A model generated the notes under the pieces. That model was given only the letters and a program-made list of their open reading frames with translations, was not told where the DNA came from and did not search any database. A stretch of DNA of 64,000 bases from NCBI RefSeq assembly GCF_020176955.2, contig NZ_JAIUCZ020000004.1:744001-808000 (forward strand), written 5' to 3'. The stretch's first letter is position 1. Each line of letters opens with the position of its first letter. Origin of the DNA: Nocardia sp. alder85J (GTDB taxonomy: Bacteria; Actinomycetota; Actinomycetes; Mycobacteriales; Mycobacteriaceae). Of the stretch, positions 55,483-64,000 are shown piece after piece. A program made the translations under genes and the position numbers.

Positions 55483-56517
55483 ATGTCCGTCGCAGTATCC
55501 GCGCCAGCGGAACAGGCACCGACCGTCATAGAGATAACGCATATCGCCGATCTTGTCGGAGCGGGCCGGATAGCGCGCGCACGAGAGATCGCAGGCGAAG
55601 CGCTGGACCGGGTGAGTCATGAGCAACGATGGGTAATAACCCACTGCGTACGCATTCTCGAGATCTACCCGTACGATATTGCCCGCCGCAAACTCGGCAA
55701 TCTCGCGCGGATGAACCCCGCCGACGCGGCACTGATCGCGCAGTGCACACCAGGCCAGGACCCGCGTACCTATCGTCCGCATGCGGCCACCCCCGAGGAC
55801 GCAGCCTCGGCCGCACCGGTCCAGACCCGCTATACGACGCCCCGACAAGCCACCGCCCGCGACGCGCGTCGTATCCACGGAGACGTCCAGGCCGGGGCGT
55901 ACTTGGCCGAACGCGGCCCCGAGCCTGCCGAGGAGCGAACCCCCCGTGAGCAGCCCGCAGGCTACCAGCACGATATCGATTATCTCGCCGCCCGCGAAGT
56001 GCTCGGGTTGCCGTGCGTGTGTTGCTTTTGCGAACGCTCGCAACGCGACAAGCAGAAGAAAGACGGACTGTGCGGGGAATGCCGCTCCCGCCGCCGCCCC
56101 GGATTCCTGACCATGGCGCATGGCCGACCTGTTCCGGTGACCACGCTCGAGGAGTACGTAGCCGCGTGGTGCATCACCGTCGCGACACGGCACCCCAAGC
56201 CCGCCCGAGCTATCTTGCGCCGCCGCTGGCAACTCTCGAGCCCCAGCGCCCGAACCGTCATCGAAGAGGTAGCCAAGACCTACCTACCGCCCCAGGAGAC
56301 CGCCGCGCCGCCCGAGCCGACGCCCGAACCCGCACCGGCCGTCATGCTCGATACCCAGGTCTCAGGGTCCGAGGAGAACCCCCCAGAGCTGGGCGGAATG
56401 TCTTCCGACGCCGATATTCTCGCCCGTAACGACGGATTCATCGATGAAATCCGAGACGGCACGCTCACCGTCGAGGTTCCCGCCAGCGCGCCGCAGTCCC
56501 AGCCCGCAGCCGCGTAG
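55483..56517 (+). CDS. Zinc-motif protein, paralogue B
   Basis: 344 aa from ATG with GGAGGG ten bases upstream. Same architecture as paralogue A: helical N-terminus (GRIARAREIAGEALDRVSHE), then GYQHDIDYLAA, LPCVCCFCERSQRDK, DGLCGECRSRRRPGFLTM and a helical end (AWCITVATRHPKPARAILRR). The tail is acidic and Pro-rich. Codon use includes more AT-ending codons than most neighbours. Confidence 0.7.
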   Translation: MSVAVSAPAEQAPTVIEITHIADLVGAGRIARAREIAGEALDRVSHEQRWVITHCVRILEIYPYDIARRKLGNLARMNPADAALIAQCTPGQDPRTYRPHAATPEDAASAAPVQTRYTTPRQATARDARRIHGDVQAGAYLAERGPEPAEERTPREQPAGYQHDIDYLAAREVLGLPCVCCFCERSQRDKQKKDGLCGECRSRRRPGFLTMAHGRPVPVTTLEEYVAAWCITVATRHPKPARAILRRRWQLSSPSARTVIEEVAKTYLPPQETAAPPEPTPEPAPAVMLDTQVSGSEENPPELGGMSSDADILARNDGFIDEIRDGTLTVEVPASAPQSQPAAA

Positions 56518-56523
56518 GCCGAC

Positions 56524-56561
56524 CGGTCCGGCGGACCCGCGCGCGTCGGCCCGCCGGACCG
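56524..56561 (+). terminator. Terminator after paralogue B
   Basis: An 11-bp stem (CGGTCCGGCGG/CCGCCGGACCG) with a 16-base loop starting six bases after the stop. Confidence 0.65.
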
Positions 56562-56789
56562 ACGTCCGACACCCACCCATACCCATCCACCCACGCGCAC
56601 CACGCACCAGCCCCAGACCGCACCAACCACTCACGCGCACCCGAACGCACTTATCTCTCGCCCCCATCCACACCCAATTTTTTTTTCGCCACATACCTCT
56701 TGCATCCAGGTCACGAAACAATAACGCACTCAATGGGTTTCGTTAGGATTGCGTCATTTCCGCAGGTCTGGGGCATGATAGATGTCGAG

Positions 56790-56860
56790 TAGTCGCCACT
56801 CGCGGTGGGGCCACTGACAGTGGCTGCGAAATATATTGACACGCAACATATTTCGCGTTT
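56790..56860. promoter_or_regulatory. Inverted-repeat cluster upstream of the relaxase, candidate oriT
   Basis: In an AT-rich stretch: CCACTCGCGGTGG (56796-56808) and CCACTGACAGTGG (56811-56823), two related 13-base inverted repeats. Then GCGAAATAT...ATATTTCGC (56826-56834 and 56848-56856), a 9-bp inverted repeat with a 13-base spacer. Such clusters before MobF relaxase genes are typical of oriT and its regulator sites. The rest of 56562-57104 shows no gene. Confidence 0.5.
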
Positions 56861-57104
56861 GTCATGGAGCTGTAGACGGAAGAATTTCCTCCCTGGATCG
56901 ATCGGCGCAGCCAGCCCTGCGGCCGGCGCGGAACTGTGCAGCGAAGCAACGCCATCACATCGACCCGCCGTCATCCGAATGCTGTTGCAGTCCTGCCGGT
57001 TGCCGCCTCGTCACCCCGACGTCAGCCCCGTACGCCCGGGAACGTGATCGTAGCGGTCACGATCGTGTGGGGCGAAATCCCCTGTGCGCCACAGGTGTGT
57101 GGTC

Positions 57105-60100
57105 ATGACGGCGACCATTCACAAGCTCGCGGCCGGATCCGGCTACACGTATCTGACCAAGCAGGTGGCCAAGCACGACGCAACCACCCTGGGGAAATCC
57201 TCGCTGGAGGACTACTACTCCTCGCGCGGGGAGTCACCCGGGCAATGGATGGGTTCCGGGATGGCCGCCCTCGGTATCGCGCCGGGTACGGCAGTGACCG
57301 AGACCCAGATGCGGGCGCTGTTCGGGGAAGGCCGCCACCCCGACGCCGACGCCATGCAGAAAGCCATCCTGGCCGAGCACATGGCTCAGGGAACCAGCCG
57401 CGAGGTTGCGGCACAGATCGCGCTCAAGGCTACCGAACTCGGCATACCGTACCGGATCCCGAAGCCCAGCAGCGAATTCCGCCAGAAGTGCGCGGTCTCT
57501 TACGGCGAATACAACCAGGCACGCGGCCAGCCGTGGAAGGCCCGGATCGCCGACGAAGAACGCGCGCAGATCCGCACCGCCATCGCCACCGAGATGTTCA
57601 CCGCAGAATACGACCGCCCATCGTCCACCGACCGCGAACTGTCCGGATGGGTCGCGCGTAACTCGCGTACCGTGCCCACCTCCGTGGCCGGGTTCGACGT
57701 CACGTTCTCGCCGGTCAAGAGCGTATCGACGCTATGGGCGGTCGCGCCCCGCCCAATCGCCCGGACGATCGAGGCCGCCCATCATGCCGCCATCGGTGAT
57801 GCCCTCACCTACCTCGAGAAACATGTCGCCCGTACCCGCCTCGGCGCCAACGGCGTAGCCCAAGTCGACGTGGAAGGCCTCGTGGCCGCCGCCTTCGACC
57901 ACAGGGACAGTCGCGCCGGCGACCCCGACCTGCACACGCACTTCGTCATCGCCAACAGAGTCCGGACCGCAGACGGTTTGTGGCGCACCCTGGACGCGCG
58001 GATGCTGTACCGGGCGCTGGTCACGGTGTCGGAGATCTACAACACCCGATTGGAAATGCACCTGCAGGCAACACTCGGGCTGGAATTCGCCGAGCGCCCC
58101 GGCCGCGATCCCCGCAAGCGGCCGGTCCGCGAAATCATCGGTGTCGCACCGGAACTGAACCGCCGCTGGTCACGCCGCGACGAGTTGATCGTGGCCAGAC
58201 TCGGCGAGCTGTCCACCCTGTTCCAGCTCGAGCACGGCCGCGAACCCACCGCCGAAGAAAGCTACCGGCTGTCTCAGCGCGCGATTCTGGAAACCCGGGA
58301 CCCCAAACACGAACCCCGCAGCCTGGCCGAGCAGCGCGCAGCGTGGCGGGCCGAAGCCCGCGCACTGCTCGGTGGCGATGAAGCGATTGCCGCCATGGTC
58401 GCCGCCGCCCTGCACCCAGCGTCGGTGCCGCGACCGGTGATCACGCCGCAATGGATTGCCACGCTCGCCGGCGAGGTGATCGACACGGTGTCGCTGTCGC
58501 GCGCGACGTGGCAGGTCACCCACGTGCGCTCCGAAGTGGAGCGACGCGTCCGCGGCCGGGTCGACCCGGGCCAGTGGGACACGGTGACCGCAGACGTCGT
58601 GGCAGCGGCACTGGGGCCGGATCAGTCGATACCCCGGCGCGAGCCGGACATGTTCACCGACCCCGGACTCTTGCGGCGGCGCTCGGGCGCGTCGGTGTTC
58701 ACCGTCGAAGGAGCCACCCAGTACACCTCCGCTGAGGTTCTGGCCGCCGAATATCGCCTCGTCGCCGCCGCGAAACTCACCGGCGGCCGCACCCTGTCAC
58801 CGACCGTGGTCGATATCGCGCTGCTCGAGTTCGACATCAACAACAACCCCGACAACACCGACGACCGCAAACTTACCGCCGGTCAGATCGACCTGGTGCG
58901 CGAATTCGCGCTGTCGGGCAACAGATTCCAGCTGGCCATCGCCCCGGCCGGTACCGGGAAGACCACCGCCATGCAAGTGCTGGCCAACGCCTGGCGCTCC
59001 GAGGGCGGCAATGTGCTGGGCCTGGCTCCGACCGCCAGCGCCGCGGCGGTGCTCGGCCAGGACATCCACGCCCCCGTCCACACCATCGACAAACTCACCC
59101 ACACCCTCAATGCCGTACTCGCCGACGGTGGGGCGAAAACGGTGGTGCCGCCATGGATGCACGACATCGGGCCCGGCACCCTGGTCATCATCGACGAGAT
59201 CGGCAAAGCCGGCACCCGCCACCTCGACCATGCGGTCACCTGGCTGCTCGCGCGCGGCGCGACGGTCCGCGGGATCGGGGACGATCAGCAGCTGACCTCC
59301 GTCGCGGCCGGTGGTGTCGTGCGCGATATCGCCGAAACCGTCGGCGCGCTGTCCCTCTCGCACGTGATCCGGTTTCCCGACCGCACCGAAGGCGCCGCCT
59401 CCCTGGCGCTGCGTGACGGCGACCCCGCCGCAATCGCGTTCTATCTGGACAAGAACCGGGTCCGCAGCGGTGACACCGCCACCGTCGCCGACCTGGCCTA
59501 CACCGCCTGGAACCGCGACCGTGCCACAGGCAACGACGCGGTGATGCTGGCACCCACCCATGACCTGGTGCAACAGCTCAACCAGCGTGCTCGCGCGGAC
59601 CGGCTCGCCGCCGACGGCACCCCGGACCCCGATCGCGAAGTAGACCTCGCCGACGGATTGCACGCCTCGGTCGGTGACACCATCTGCACCCGGCGCAACG
59701 ATCCGCGTCTGACGCTGGCCGGCAACGACTACGTCCGCAACGGCTACCGGTGGCAGGTCGTCGAAATCCATACCGACGGCAGCCTCACCGCCTCCCACCT
59801 CGCCTCTCACCGCCGGGTCCGGCTCCCCGCCGACTACCTCACCAGCGACACGACCCTGGGCTACGCCTCGACCATCGACACCGCCCAAGGCGTTACCGCG
59901 CACACCTGCCACGCCGTGTTCACCCCGTCGGTCACCCGCAACCAGCTCTACGTCGCCGCTACCCGCGGTAAACACGGCAATACCTGGTACGTGACCACCA
60001 CCCTCGACGGCACCGAGCTGTCGCTGTTCACCGACCTTGCCGCCGCCCCACCCACCGCCGTCGACCTCCTCACCGACATCCTCGCCCACGACGGAGCGCA

Positions 60101-62225
60101 GAAGTCCGCCACCACCGCGCAACGCGACGCGTTCAACCCGCACACACGCCTCGGCCCGCTCGCCGACACCTACAGTTACGCCCTCGGCGCCGCCGCCGAG
60201 CACAGAGCCGGGCCGGCAACCATGGCCGCCATCGATAGTGGCGCCGAGAACCTCCACCCCGGGCTCACCAGCGCACCGGCCTGGCCGACCCTGCGCAAGC
60301 ATCTGGCCCTCCTCGCCGTCGACGACCGCGACCCCGTTACCGAACTCGCCGCCGCGATCGCGCGCCGGCCCCTCGAGGACGACCCCGCCAACCCCGCCCG
60401 GGACCCGGCCGCCGTCCTGGACTGGCGTCTCGACGAAACGGGCGGTCACAGCACCCAGCCCGGACCGCTACCATGGCTGCCCGGCATCCCCGACACCCTG
60501 CGCGACGATCCCGAGTTCGGCCCGAGCCTGACCGGCCGCGCGACCCGCGTCCGCGAACTCGCCGGCCACGTCGGGCGTGACTCCGCGCGCTGGACCCCCG
60601 CCACCGCGCCACTGTGGGCCAGGCCCATCGCAGGACGGCATCTGCCACTGCTGGCCGACCTCGCTGTGTGGCGGGCCGCTCAACGCGTGCCCGACAACGA
60701 CCGGCGCCCGACCGGACCGCAGCGTTACCGCATCGTCGAACGTCGGTGTCAACGTCGCCTCGACGAACGTCTCACCCGAATCCTGGGCGATCTCACCCCT
60801 GGCACGGCCCGCTGGGCCCCCACCGTGCAGGAGATCGATCCCCGCATCGTGTCCGACTCGTTCTGGCCCGTACTGGCCGAACGACTCGACCTCGCCGACC
60901 GCGCCGGCCTCAACGTCACCGCGCTGCTCCGCCACGCCGCCGGACAAGCCCCGCTGCCGGATGAATTGCCCGCCGCCGCACTCTGGTGGCGCCTGCACGA
61001 CCGAATCGGAACCGCCGCCCTCGACACCGGCCTACCGGCAGGGCGGCACTCGAGCCCGGAATGGATCACTACCCTGCGGGATCTTCTCGGCCCCGAGATC
61101 GCCGAGCACGTCATGGCCTCACCGTCCTGGCCGCACCTGGTCGCGGCCCTCGAGGAAGCCGACCCCGACGCCTGGGCGCCGCAGCCGCTCCTGGCTTCCG
61201 CCGTCGACCTGCTGACCAGCAACCAACCCGGAGATCTGAGTCAACTACGCCCCGACGAAATCGCGACAGCACTGGCCTGGCGCGTCGAAGCGATCCACCG
61301 CCACACCGACCTCGACCCCACCACATTGCCACCCGAACCTGCCGATCCCGAACTCCTCGACCCACTCACCGAACCAGGCACAGACCGTCCACACCACACG
61401 GCACCCGACAACATCGGCGCCACCCCACCGGCGACCCGACCATTGCCACCGAACCTGCCCCCGGACCCAGCGCAGACACCGGCCAACCCGTTGCAGCAGA
61501 TTCCCACCGCCGAGCTAGAAGAACACATTCGGCTACTCACGTCGCAGATCGCGTCTGCCCGCAGCGCCCTGGATGCCACCACGTTCCCGAAAGCGCCCAC
61601 CGCGACCGAACAGTTCGACACCCGCCGCACCAACCTCGCACGCGCCCACCAGGCCATCCTCGCCGCGCGCGCCGCCGCCGATGCCCGGCGCGCGACCGAA
61701 AACGCCCTCTCCGTGGCGCGCAAGAACGCCGACCAGCTACGCACCGACACCACCACAGGCCGCCGCAGCGACCGACGCGCAGCCACCGCCGCACTCGCCG
61801 AGGCCCTCGAGACGCAGCGCACACTCGAAACTGGGGTAGCAACCGCCCGTGCCACCCACGCCGAAGCGCAACGCCTCGCAACCCTGGCAGCCGGTCCCGC
61901 TGAGCATTGGGACATCGTCATGCATGAGGCAACCGATCCTGATCAACGCACCACAGACCTCGCCGCCGCGCACCTGGCAGCCGCTGAAAGACGAGAACGT
62001 CAACACCGCGAAGACAAGCGCACCGCAGATGCAATCGCCCGTCTCGAACGCCGGCTCACCGATGCCCAAGCCGAGCAGACCCGACGCGACGACCTGTCCG
62101 CCGAGCAGTTGGCCGTCGAAGACCAGGACCGCACACCATCATCCCGCCAGGAATCGGCCTCGCCCGTCCCTCCGAATGCCATTTCCTCCACCACGCCCGA
62201 CCGTGCCGATGAGCTCGGCCTCTGA
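57105..62225 (+). CDS. traA: MobF-family conjugative relaxase-helicase
   Basis: 1706 aa from ATG. The N-terminal relaxase domain has candidate tyrosines in SGYTYLTKQ (14 and 16) and the 3-His metal site FDHRDS (H266) and LHTHFVIANRV (H277, H279). A RecD-like helicase follows: IAPAGTGKTTAMQ (Walker A, K619), LVIIDEIGKA (Walker B, D697-E698) and a C-terminal helicase motif RNQLYVAATRG. The last 250 residues form a long coiled coil (LEEHIRLLTSQIASARSALD). It nicks oriT, stays bound to the transferred strand and unwinds DNA. Length and layout match TraA of actinobacterial plasmids. Confidence 0.95.
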   Translation: MTATIHKLAAGSGYTYLTKQVAKHDATTLGKSSLEDYYSSRGESPGQWMGSGMAALGIAPGTAVTETQMRALFGEGRHPDADAMQKAILAEHMAQGTSREVAAQIALKATELGIPYRIPKPSSEFRQKCAVSYGEYNQARGQPWKARIADEERAQIRTAIATEMFTAEYDRPSSTDRELSGWVARNSRTVPTSVAGFDVTFSPVKSVSTLWAVAPRPIARTIEAAHHAAIGDALTYLEKHVARTRLGANGVAQVDVEGLVAAAFDHRDSRAGDPDLHTHFVIANRVRTADGLWRTLDARMLYRALVTVSEIYNTRLEMHLQATLGLEFAERPGRDPRKRPVREIIGVAPELNRRWSRRDELIVARLGELSTLFQLEHGREPTAEESYRLSQRAILETRDPKHEPRSLAEQRAAWRAEARALLGGDEAIAAMVAAALHPASVPRPVITPQWIATLAGEVIDTVSLSRATWQVTHVRSEVERRVRGRVDPGQWDTVTADVVAAALGPDQSIPRREPDMFTDPGLLRRRSGASVFTVEGATQYTSAEVLAAEYRLVAAAKLTGGRTLSPTVVDIALLEFDINNNPDNTDDRKLTAGQIDLVREFALSGNRFQLAIAPAGTGKTTAMQVLANAWRSEGGNVLGLAPTASAAAVLGQDIHAPVHTIDKLTHTLNAVLADGGAKTVVPPWMHDIGPGTLVIIDEIGKAGTRHLDHAVTWLLARGATVRGIGDDQQLTSVAAGGVVRDIAETVGALSLSHVIRFPDRTEGAASLALRDGDPAAIAFYLDKNRVRSGDTATVADLAYTAWNRDRATGNDAVMLAPTHDLVQQLNQRARADRLAADGTPDPDREVDLADGLHASVGDTICTRRNDPRLTLAGNDYVRNGYRWQVVEIHTDGSLTASHLASHRRVRLPADYLTSDTTLGYASTIDTAQGVTAHTCHAVFTPSVTRNQLYVAATRGKHGNTWYVTTTLDGTELSLFTDLAAAPPTAVDLLTDILAHDGAQKSATTAQRDAFNPHTRLGPLADTYSYALGAAAEHRAGPATMAAIDSGAENLHPGLTSAPAWPTLRKHLALLAVDDRDPVTELAAAIARRPLEDDPANPARDPAAVLDWRLDETGGHSTQPGPLPWLPGIPDTLRDDPEFGPSLTGRATRVRELAGHVGRDSARWTPATAPLWARPIAGRHLPLLADLAVWRAAQRVPDNDRRPTGPQRYRIVERRCQRRLDERLTRILGDLTPGTARWAPTVQEIDPRIVSDSFWPVLAERLDLADRAGLNVTALLRHAAGQAPLPDELPAAALWWRLHDRIGTAALDTGLPAGRHSSPEWITTLRDLLGPEIAEHVMASPSWPHLVAALEEADPDAWAPQPLLASAVDLLTSNQPGDLSQLRPDEIATALAWRVEAIHRHTDLDPTTLPPEPADPELLDPLTEPGTDRPHHTAPDNIGATPPATRPLPPNLPPDPAQTPANPLQQIPTAELEEHIRLLTSQIASARSALDATTFPKAPTATEQFDTRRTNLARAHQAILAARAAADARRATENALSVARKNADQLRTDTTTGRRSDRRAATAALAEALETQRTLETGVATARATHAEAQRLATLAAGPAEHWDIVMHEATDPDQRTTDLAAAHLAAAERRERQHREDKRTADAIARLERRLTDAQAEQTRRDDLSAEQLAVEDQDRTPSSRQESASPVPPNAISSTTPDRADELGL

Positions 62226-62249
62226 CCCACGCGGGTCTGTCAATTTAAC

Positions 62250-62412
62250 GGCTCTTGTGCACATTCGGTGGTGGCCGGTCGTCGGGCCTTGTACAGAGGC
62301 TCTCGGAGAGGCGCCAATACCGCGAAACATCAACTGTCCCGGTGTGATTCGGCAGGCATAACCTCGAGGCTCCGGGCTCGCTGCCGCCGACCACCGAATG
62401 TGCACAAGAGCC
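62250..62412. repeat. MITE-like element with 23-bp inverted ends
   Basis: 163 bases bounded by GGCTCTTGTGCACATTCGGT and its exact complement, no gene inside. The ends resemble the left end of the adjacent ISL3 element (GGCTCTGTCCCCAATTCGGT), so it may be mobilised by an ISL3 transposase. No target duplication was found. Confidence 0.65.
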
Positions 62413-62418
62413 TCGTTC

Positions 62419-64000
62419 GGCTCTGTCCCCAATTCGGTGGTGACGCTGTCGTGACGGCACGATGTTCCATCGTGTGTGAGGTGAATATACCTGCCGCCGT
62501 GGTGTTTTCAGGTTTGCTGCCGCTGGTGGTGGAGGAAGTGGTCGATGACGGTGGGCGGCTGTTGGTGCGGGCCCGCACGCCCGGCGGATCGGCCGTATGC
62601 CCTGGTTGCGGGGCTGAATCCGCTCGGATCCATGGTTATCACCTGCGGACGGTCACCGACGTCCCGCTCGACGGACGCCCCGTGGTCGTGCGCGTGCGGG
62701 TCCGACGGCTGGTCTGCCCAACCCCGGACTGCCGCAGCACCTTCCGCGAACAGGTGCCTGGTGTTCTGGAGCGGTATCAGCGCCGCACCATCCGGTTGAC
62801 CGGCCGGGTCCGGTCGGTGGTGCGGGAACTGGCCGGGCGTGCGAGCGTCCGGCTGCTGGCAACGTTCGCGCTGCGGGTGTCGCGACAGACCGCCATCCGG
62901 GTCCTGCTGCGCATCCCGCTGCCGGTGCGGCCGATCCCGGCCGCGATCGGGGTCGACGACTTCGCCCTGCGCCGTCGGCACACGTATTCGACGATCGTGA
63001 TCGACGCCGACACCCACGAACGCATCGACGTGCTGCCCGACCGCAAGGCCGACACCCTCGCCGCCTGGCTGCGCGAACATCCCGGCGTCGAAGTCGTCGC
63101 CCGCGACGGGTCGACCACCTATGCCGAGGCCGTGCGGCGGGCACTGCCCGCAGCGATCCAGGCGTCGGACCGCTGGCATCTATGGCACGGCCTGGCCCAG
63201 GCAGCGGAGAAGGTAGTCGCCGCGCACTCGAGCTGCTGGGCCGCGGCCGGCCCGAAGCGGGGATCGCTGGTGCAGGAGGAGAGCACCATCGAACGCTGGC
63301 ACACCATCCACAATCTTCTCGATAAGGGTGTCGGATTACTGGATTGCTCACGGCGGCTGGGACTTTCACTGAACACGGTGAAACGGTACGCACGGGTCCC
63401 CGAACCGGAACGGCTGCGCCGACCACCCCAGTACCGGGCGTGCTTGGTCGACCCCTACCGCGACTACCTGCGGGCCCGCCGCGCCGAAGAACCCGGCGTC
63501 CCAGTGCTGAAGTTACTCGCCGAGATCACCGAACTCGGCTACACCGGCGGCCAGAACCTGCTCTACCGGTACATCAACCAGGGAAGACTCGACGGGGACC
63601 GGATCACCCCGTCGCCGCGGCGGGTCACCCGCTGGGTCCTGACCCGCCGGGAGAACCTGCCCGAGGCCCGGCAAGCTCACCTGGACGAACTACTGGGCGC
63701 CTGCCCCGAGATGACTGCCCTCGCCGAGTTGGTCGGTCAGTTCGCGCAGCTGATGAGCGAACGGCGCGGCACCGACATCGATGGCTGGATCAAGCAGGTC
63801 CGCGAGGCTGGCCTCGTCGAGCTAGAACCGTTCCTGACCGGCCTCGACCAGGACCACGACGCCGTTGTCGCCGGACTGACCCTGCCCTACAGCAACGGCC
63901 CCACCGAGGGCGTCAACACCAAAACGAAGCTTATAAAACGCCAAATGTATGGCCGAGCAGGGTTTCTCTGCTTCGACACCGAATCCTACTGGGGTGAAAC
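62419..64000 (+). mobile_element. ISL3-family insertion sequence, right end off the window
   Basis: Begins with GGCTCTGTCCCCAATTCGGT at 62419, 62 bases before the transposase start. The right end is beyond the window. Confidence 0.75.
62481..64000 (+). CDS. ISL3-family transposase, partial, probable C-terminal frameshift
   Basis: Open from GTG 62481 (earlier starts possible) to the window end, about 506 codons. The zinc ribbon CPGCGAESARIHGYH and LVCPTPDCRSTF is followed by the DDE domain of ISL3 (GVDDFALRRRHTYSTIVID, VVARDGSTTYAEAV) and NGPTEGVNTKTKLIKRQMYG near the end. The family ending LLRHRILLG is in another frame and stops at 63997, so one base seems missing near 63967. Confidence 0.85.
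   Translation, partial: MNIPAAVVFSGLLPLVVEEVVDDGGRLLVRARTPGGSAVCPGCGAESARIHGYHLRTVTDVPLDGRPVVVRVRVRRLVCPTPDCRSTFREQVPGVLERYQRRTIRLTGRVRSVVRELAGRASVRLLATFALRVSRQTAIRVLLRIPLPVRPIPAAIGVDDFALRRRHTYSTIVIDADTHERIDVLPDRKADTLAAWLREHPGVEVVARDGSTTYAEAVRRALPAAIQASDRWHLWHGLAQAAEKVVAAHSSCWAAAGPKRGSLVQEESTIERWHTIHNLLDKGVGLLDCSRRLGLSLNTVKRYARVPEPERLRRPPQYRACLVDPYRDYLRARRAEEPGVPVLKLLAEITELGYTGGQNLLYRYINQGRLDGDRITPSPRRVTRWVLTRRENLPEARQAHLDELLGACPEMTALAELVGQFAQLMSERRGTDIDGWIKQVREAGLVELEPFLTGLDQDHDAVVAGLTLPYSNGPTEGVNTKTKLIKRQMYGRAGFLCFDTESYWGE

Noticed and set aside
56836..56841. TTGACA as a -35 box
   Set aside because: No acceptable -10 box follows at 16-18 bases; it lies within the spacer of an inverted repeat.
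58797..60449. Long minus-strand open frame inside the relaxase gene
   Set aside because: The relaxase-helicase motifs in the plus strand explain this DNA; the antisense frame is Gly/Val-rich with no motif.
62242..62420. Target duplication around the MITE-like repeat
   Set aside because: The 8 bases on each side (AATTTAAC and TCGTTCGG) do not match.

Overview
The window is high-GC actinobacterial DNA. GTG and TTG starts are frequent, overlapping ATGA/GTGA gene junctions are common, and the IS content and small-gene types fit a mycolate actinobacterium such as Nocardia or a relative (the genus is inference). It reads as the accessory and leading part of a conjugative plasmid or integrative element. 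A 1706-aa MobF relaxase-helicase lies near the right end, an SSB and a long palindrome lie upstream of it, and dozens of small plasmid- or phage-type genes of unknown function lie between seven insertion elements.

Layout. 1-2900: end of an IS21 istB gene, an orphan tyrosine recombinase and a GNAT acetyltransferase. 3200-7900: a two-gene conflict module, a Trypco1 protein translationally coupled to a 1449-aa trypsin/CHAT/NB-ARC/TPR protein. 8200-12000: an intact Fic gene with a nine-copy hexamer repeat, then a VbhA-type antitoxin with its Fic partner cut by an IS630 element. 12000-24200: a gene cut by an IS3 element, then a run of small co-directional genes including a queuine-transferase-like protein, a DnaB-N-like protein, a C5 DNA methyltransferase, a NUDIX protein and DUF4314 and DUF4262 proteins. 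24400-35700: IS4, IS3 and IS5 elements among small hypothetical genes. 36800-40850: a MoxR AAA+ / VWA / DUF6744 operon. 41000-51000: small genes and a NADAR-SLOG gene split by a 6.5-kb Tn554-like transposon (TnpA, TnpB, TnpC, cadD). 51100-57100: a small protein with an SSB-like tail, SSB, a large imperfect palindrome, two related zinc-motif proteins and a likely oriT region. 57105-62225: the relaxase. 62250-64000: a MITE-like inverted repeat and an ISL3 transposase that runs off the window.

The most informative feature is how much can be reconstructed. Removing the elements together with one copy of their target duplication or core rejoins open frames for the NADAR-SLOG gene (6-bp core GATCGG), a 136-aa gene (GAG), a 147-aa gene (GTC) and a 45-aa frame (10-bp duplication). 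The fic gene (TA) rejoins in phase but keeps one TAG codon. These are therefore recent insertions into real genes.

Possible functions. The STAND protein, the Fic modules, the methyltransferase and the NADAR-SLOG protein look like a conflict or defence set. SSB, the SSB-tail protein, the palindrome and the relaxase look like a conjugative leading region. The MoxR-VWA-DUF6744 trio is a chaperone-like module with unknown clients, and a decayed VWA relic at 23189 suggests an older second copy. Functions beyond the named domains are inference.
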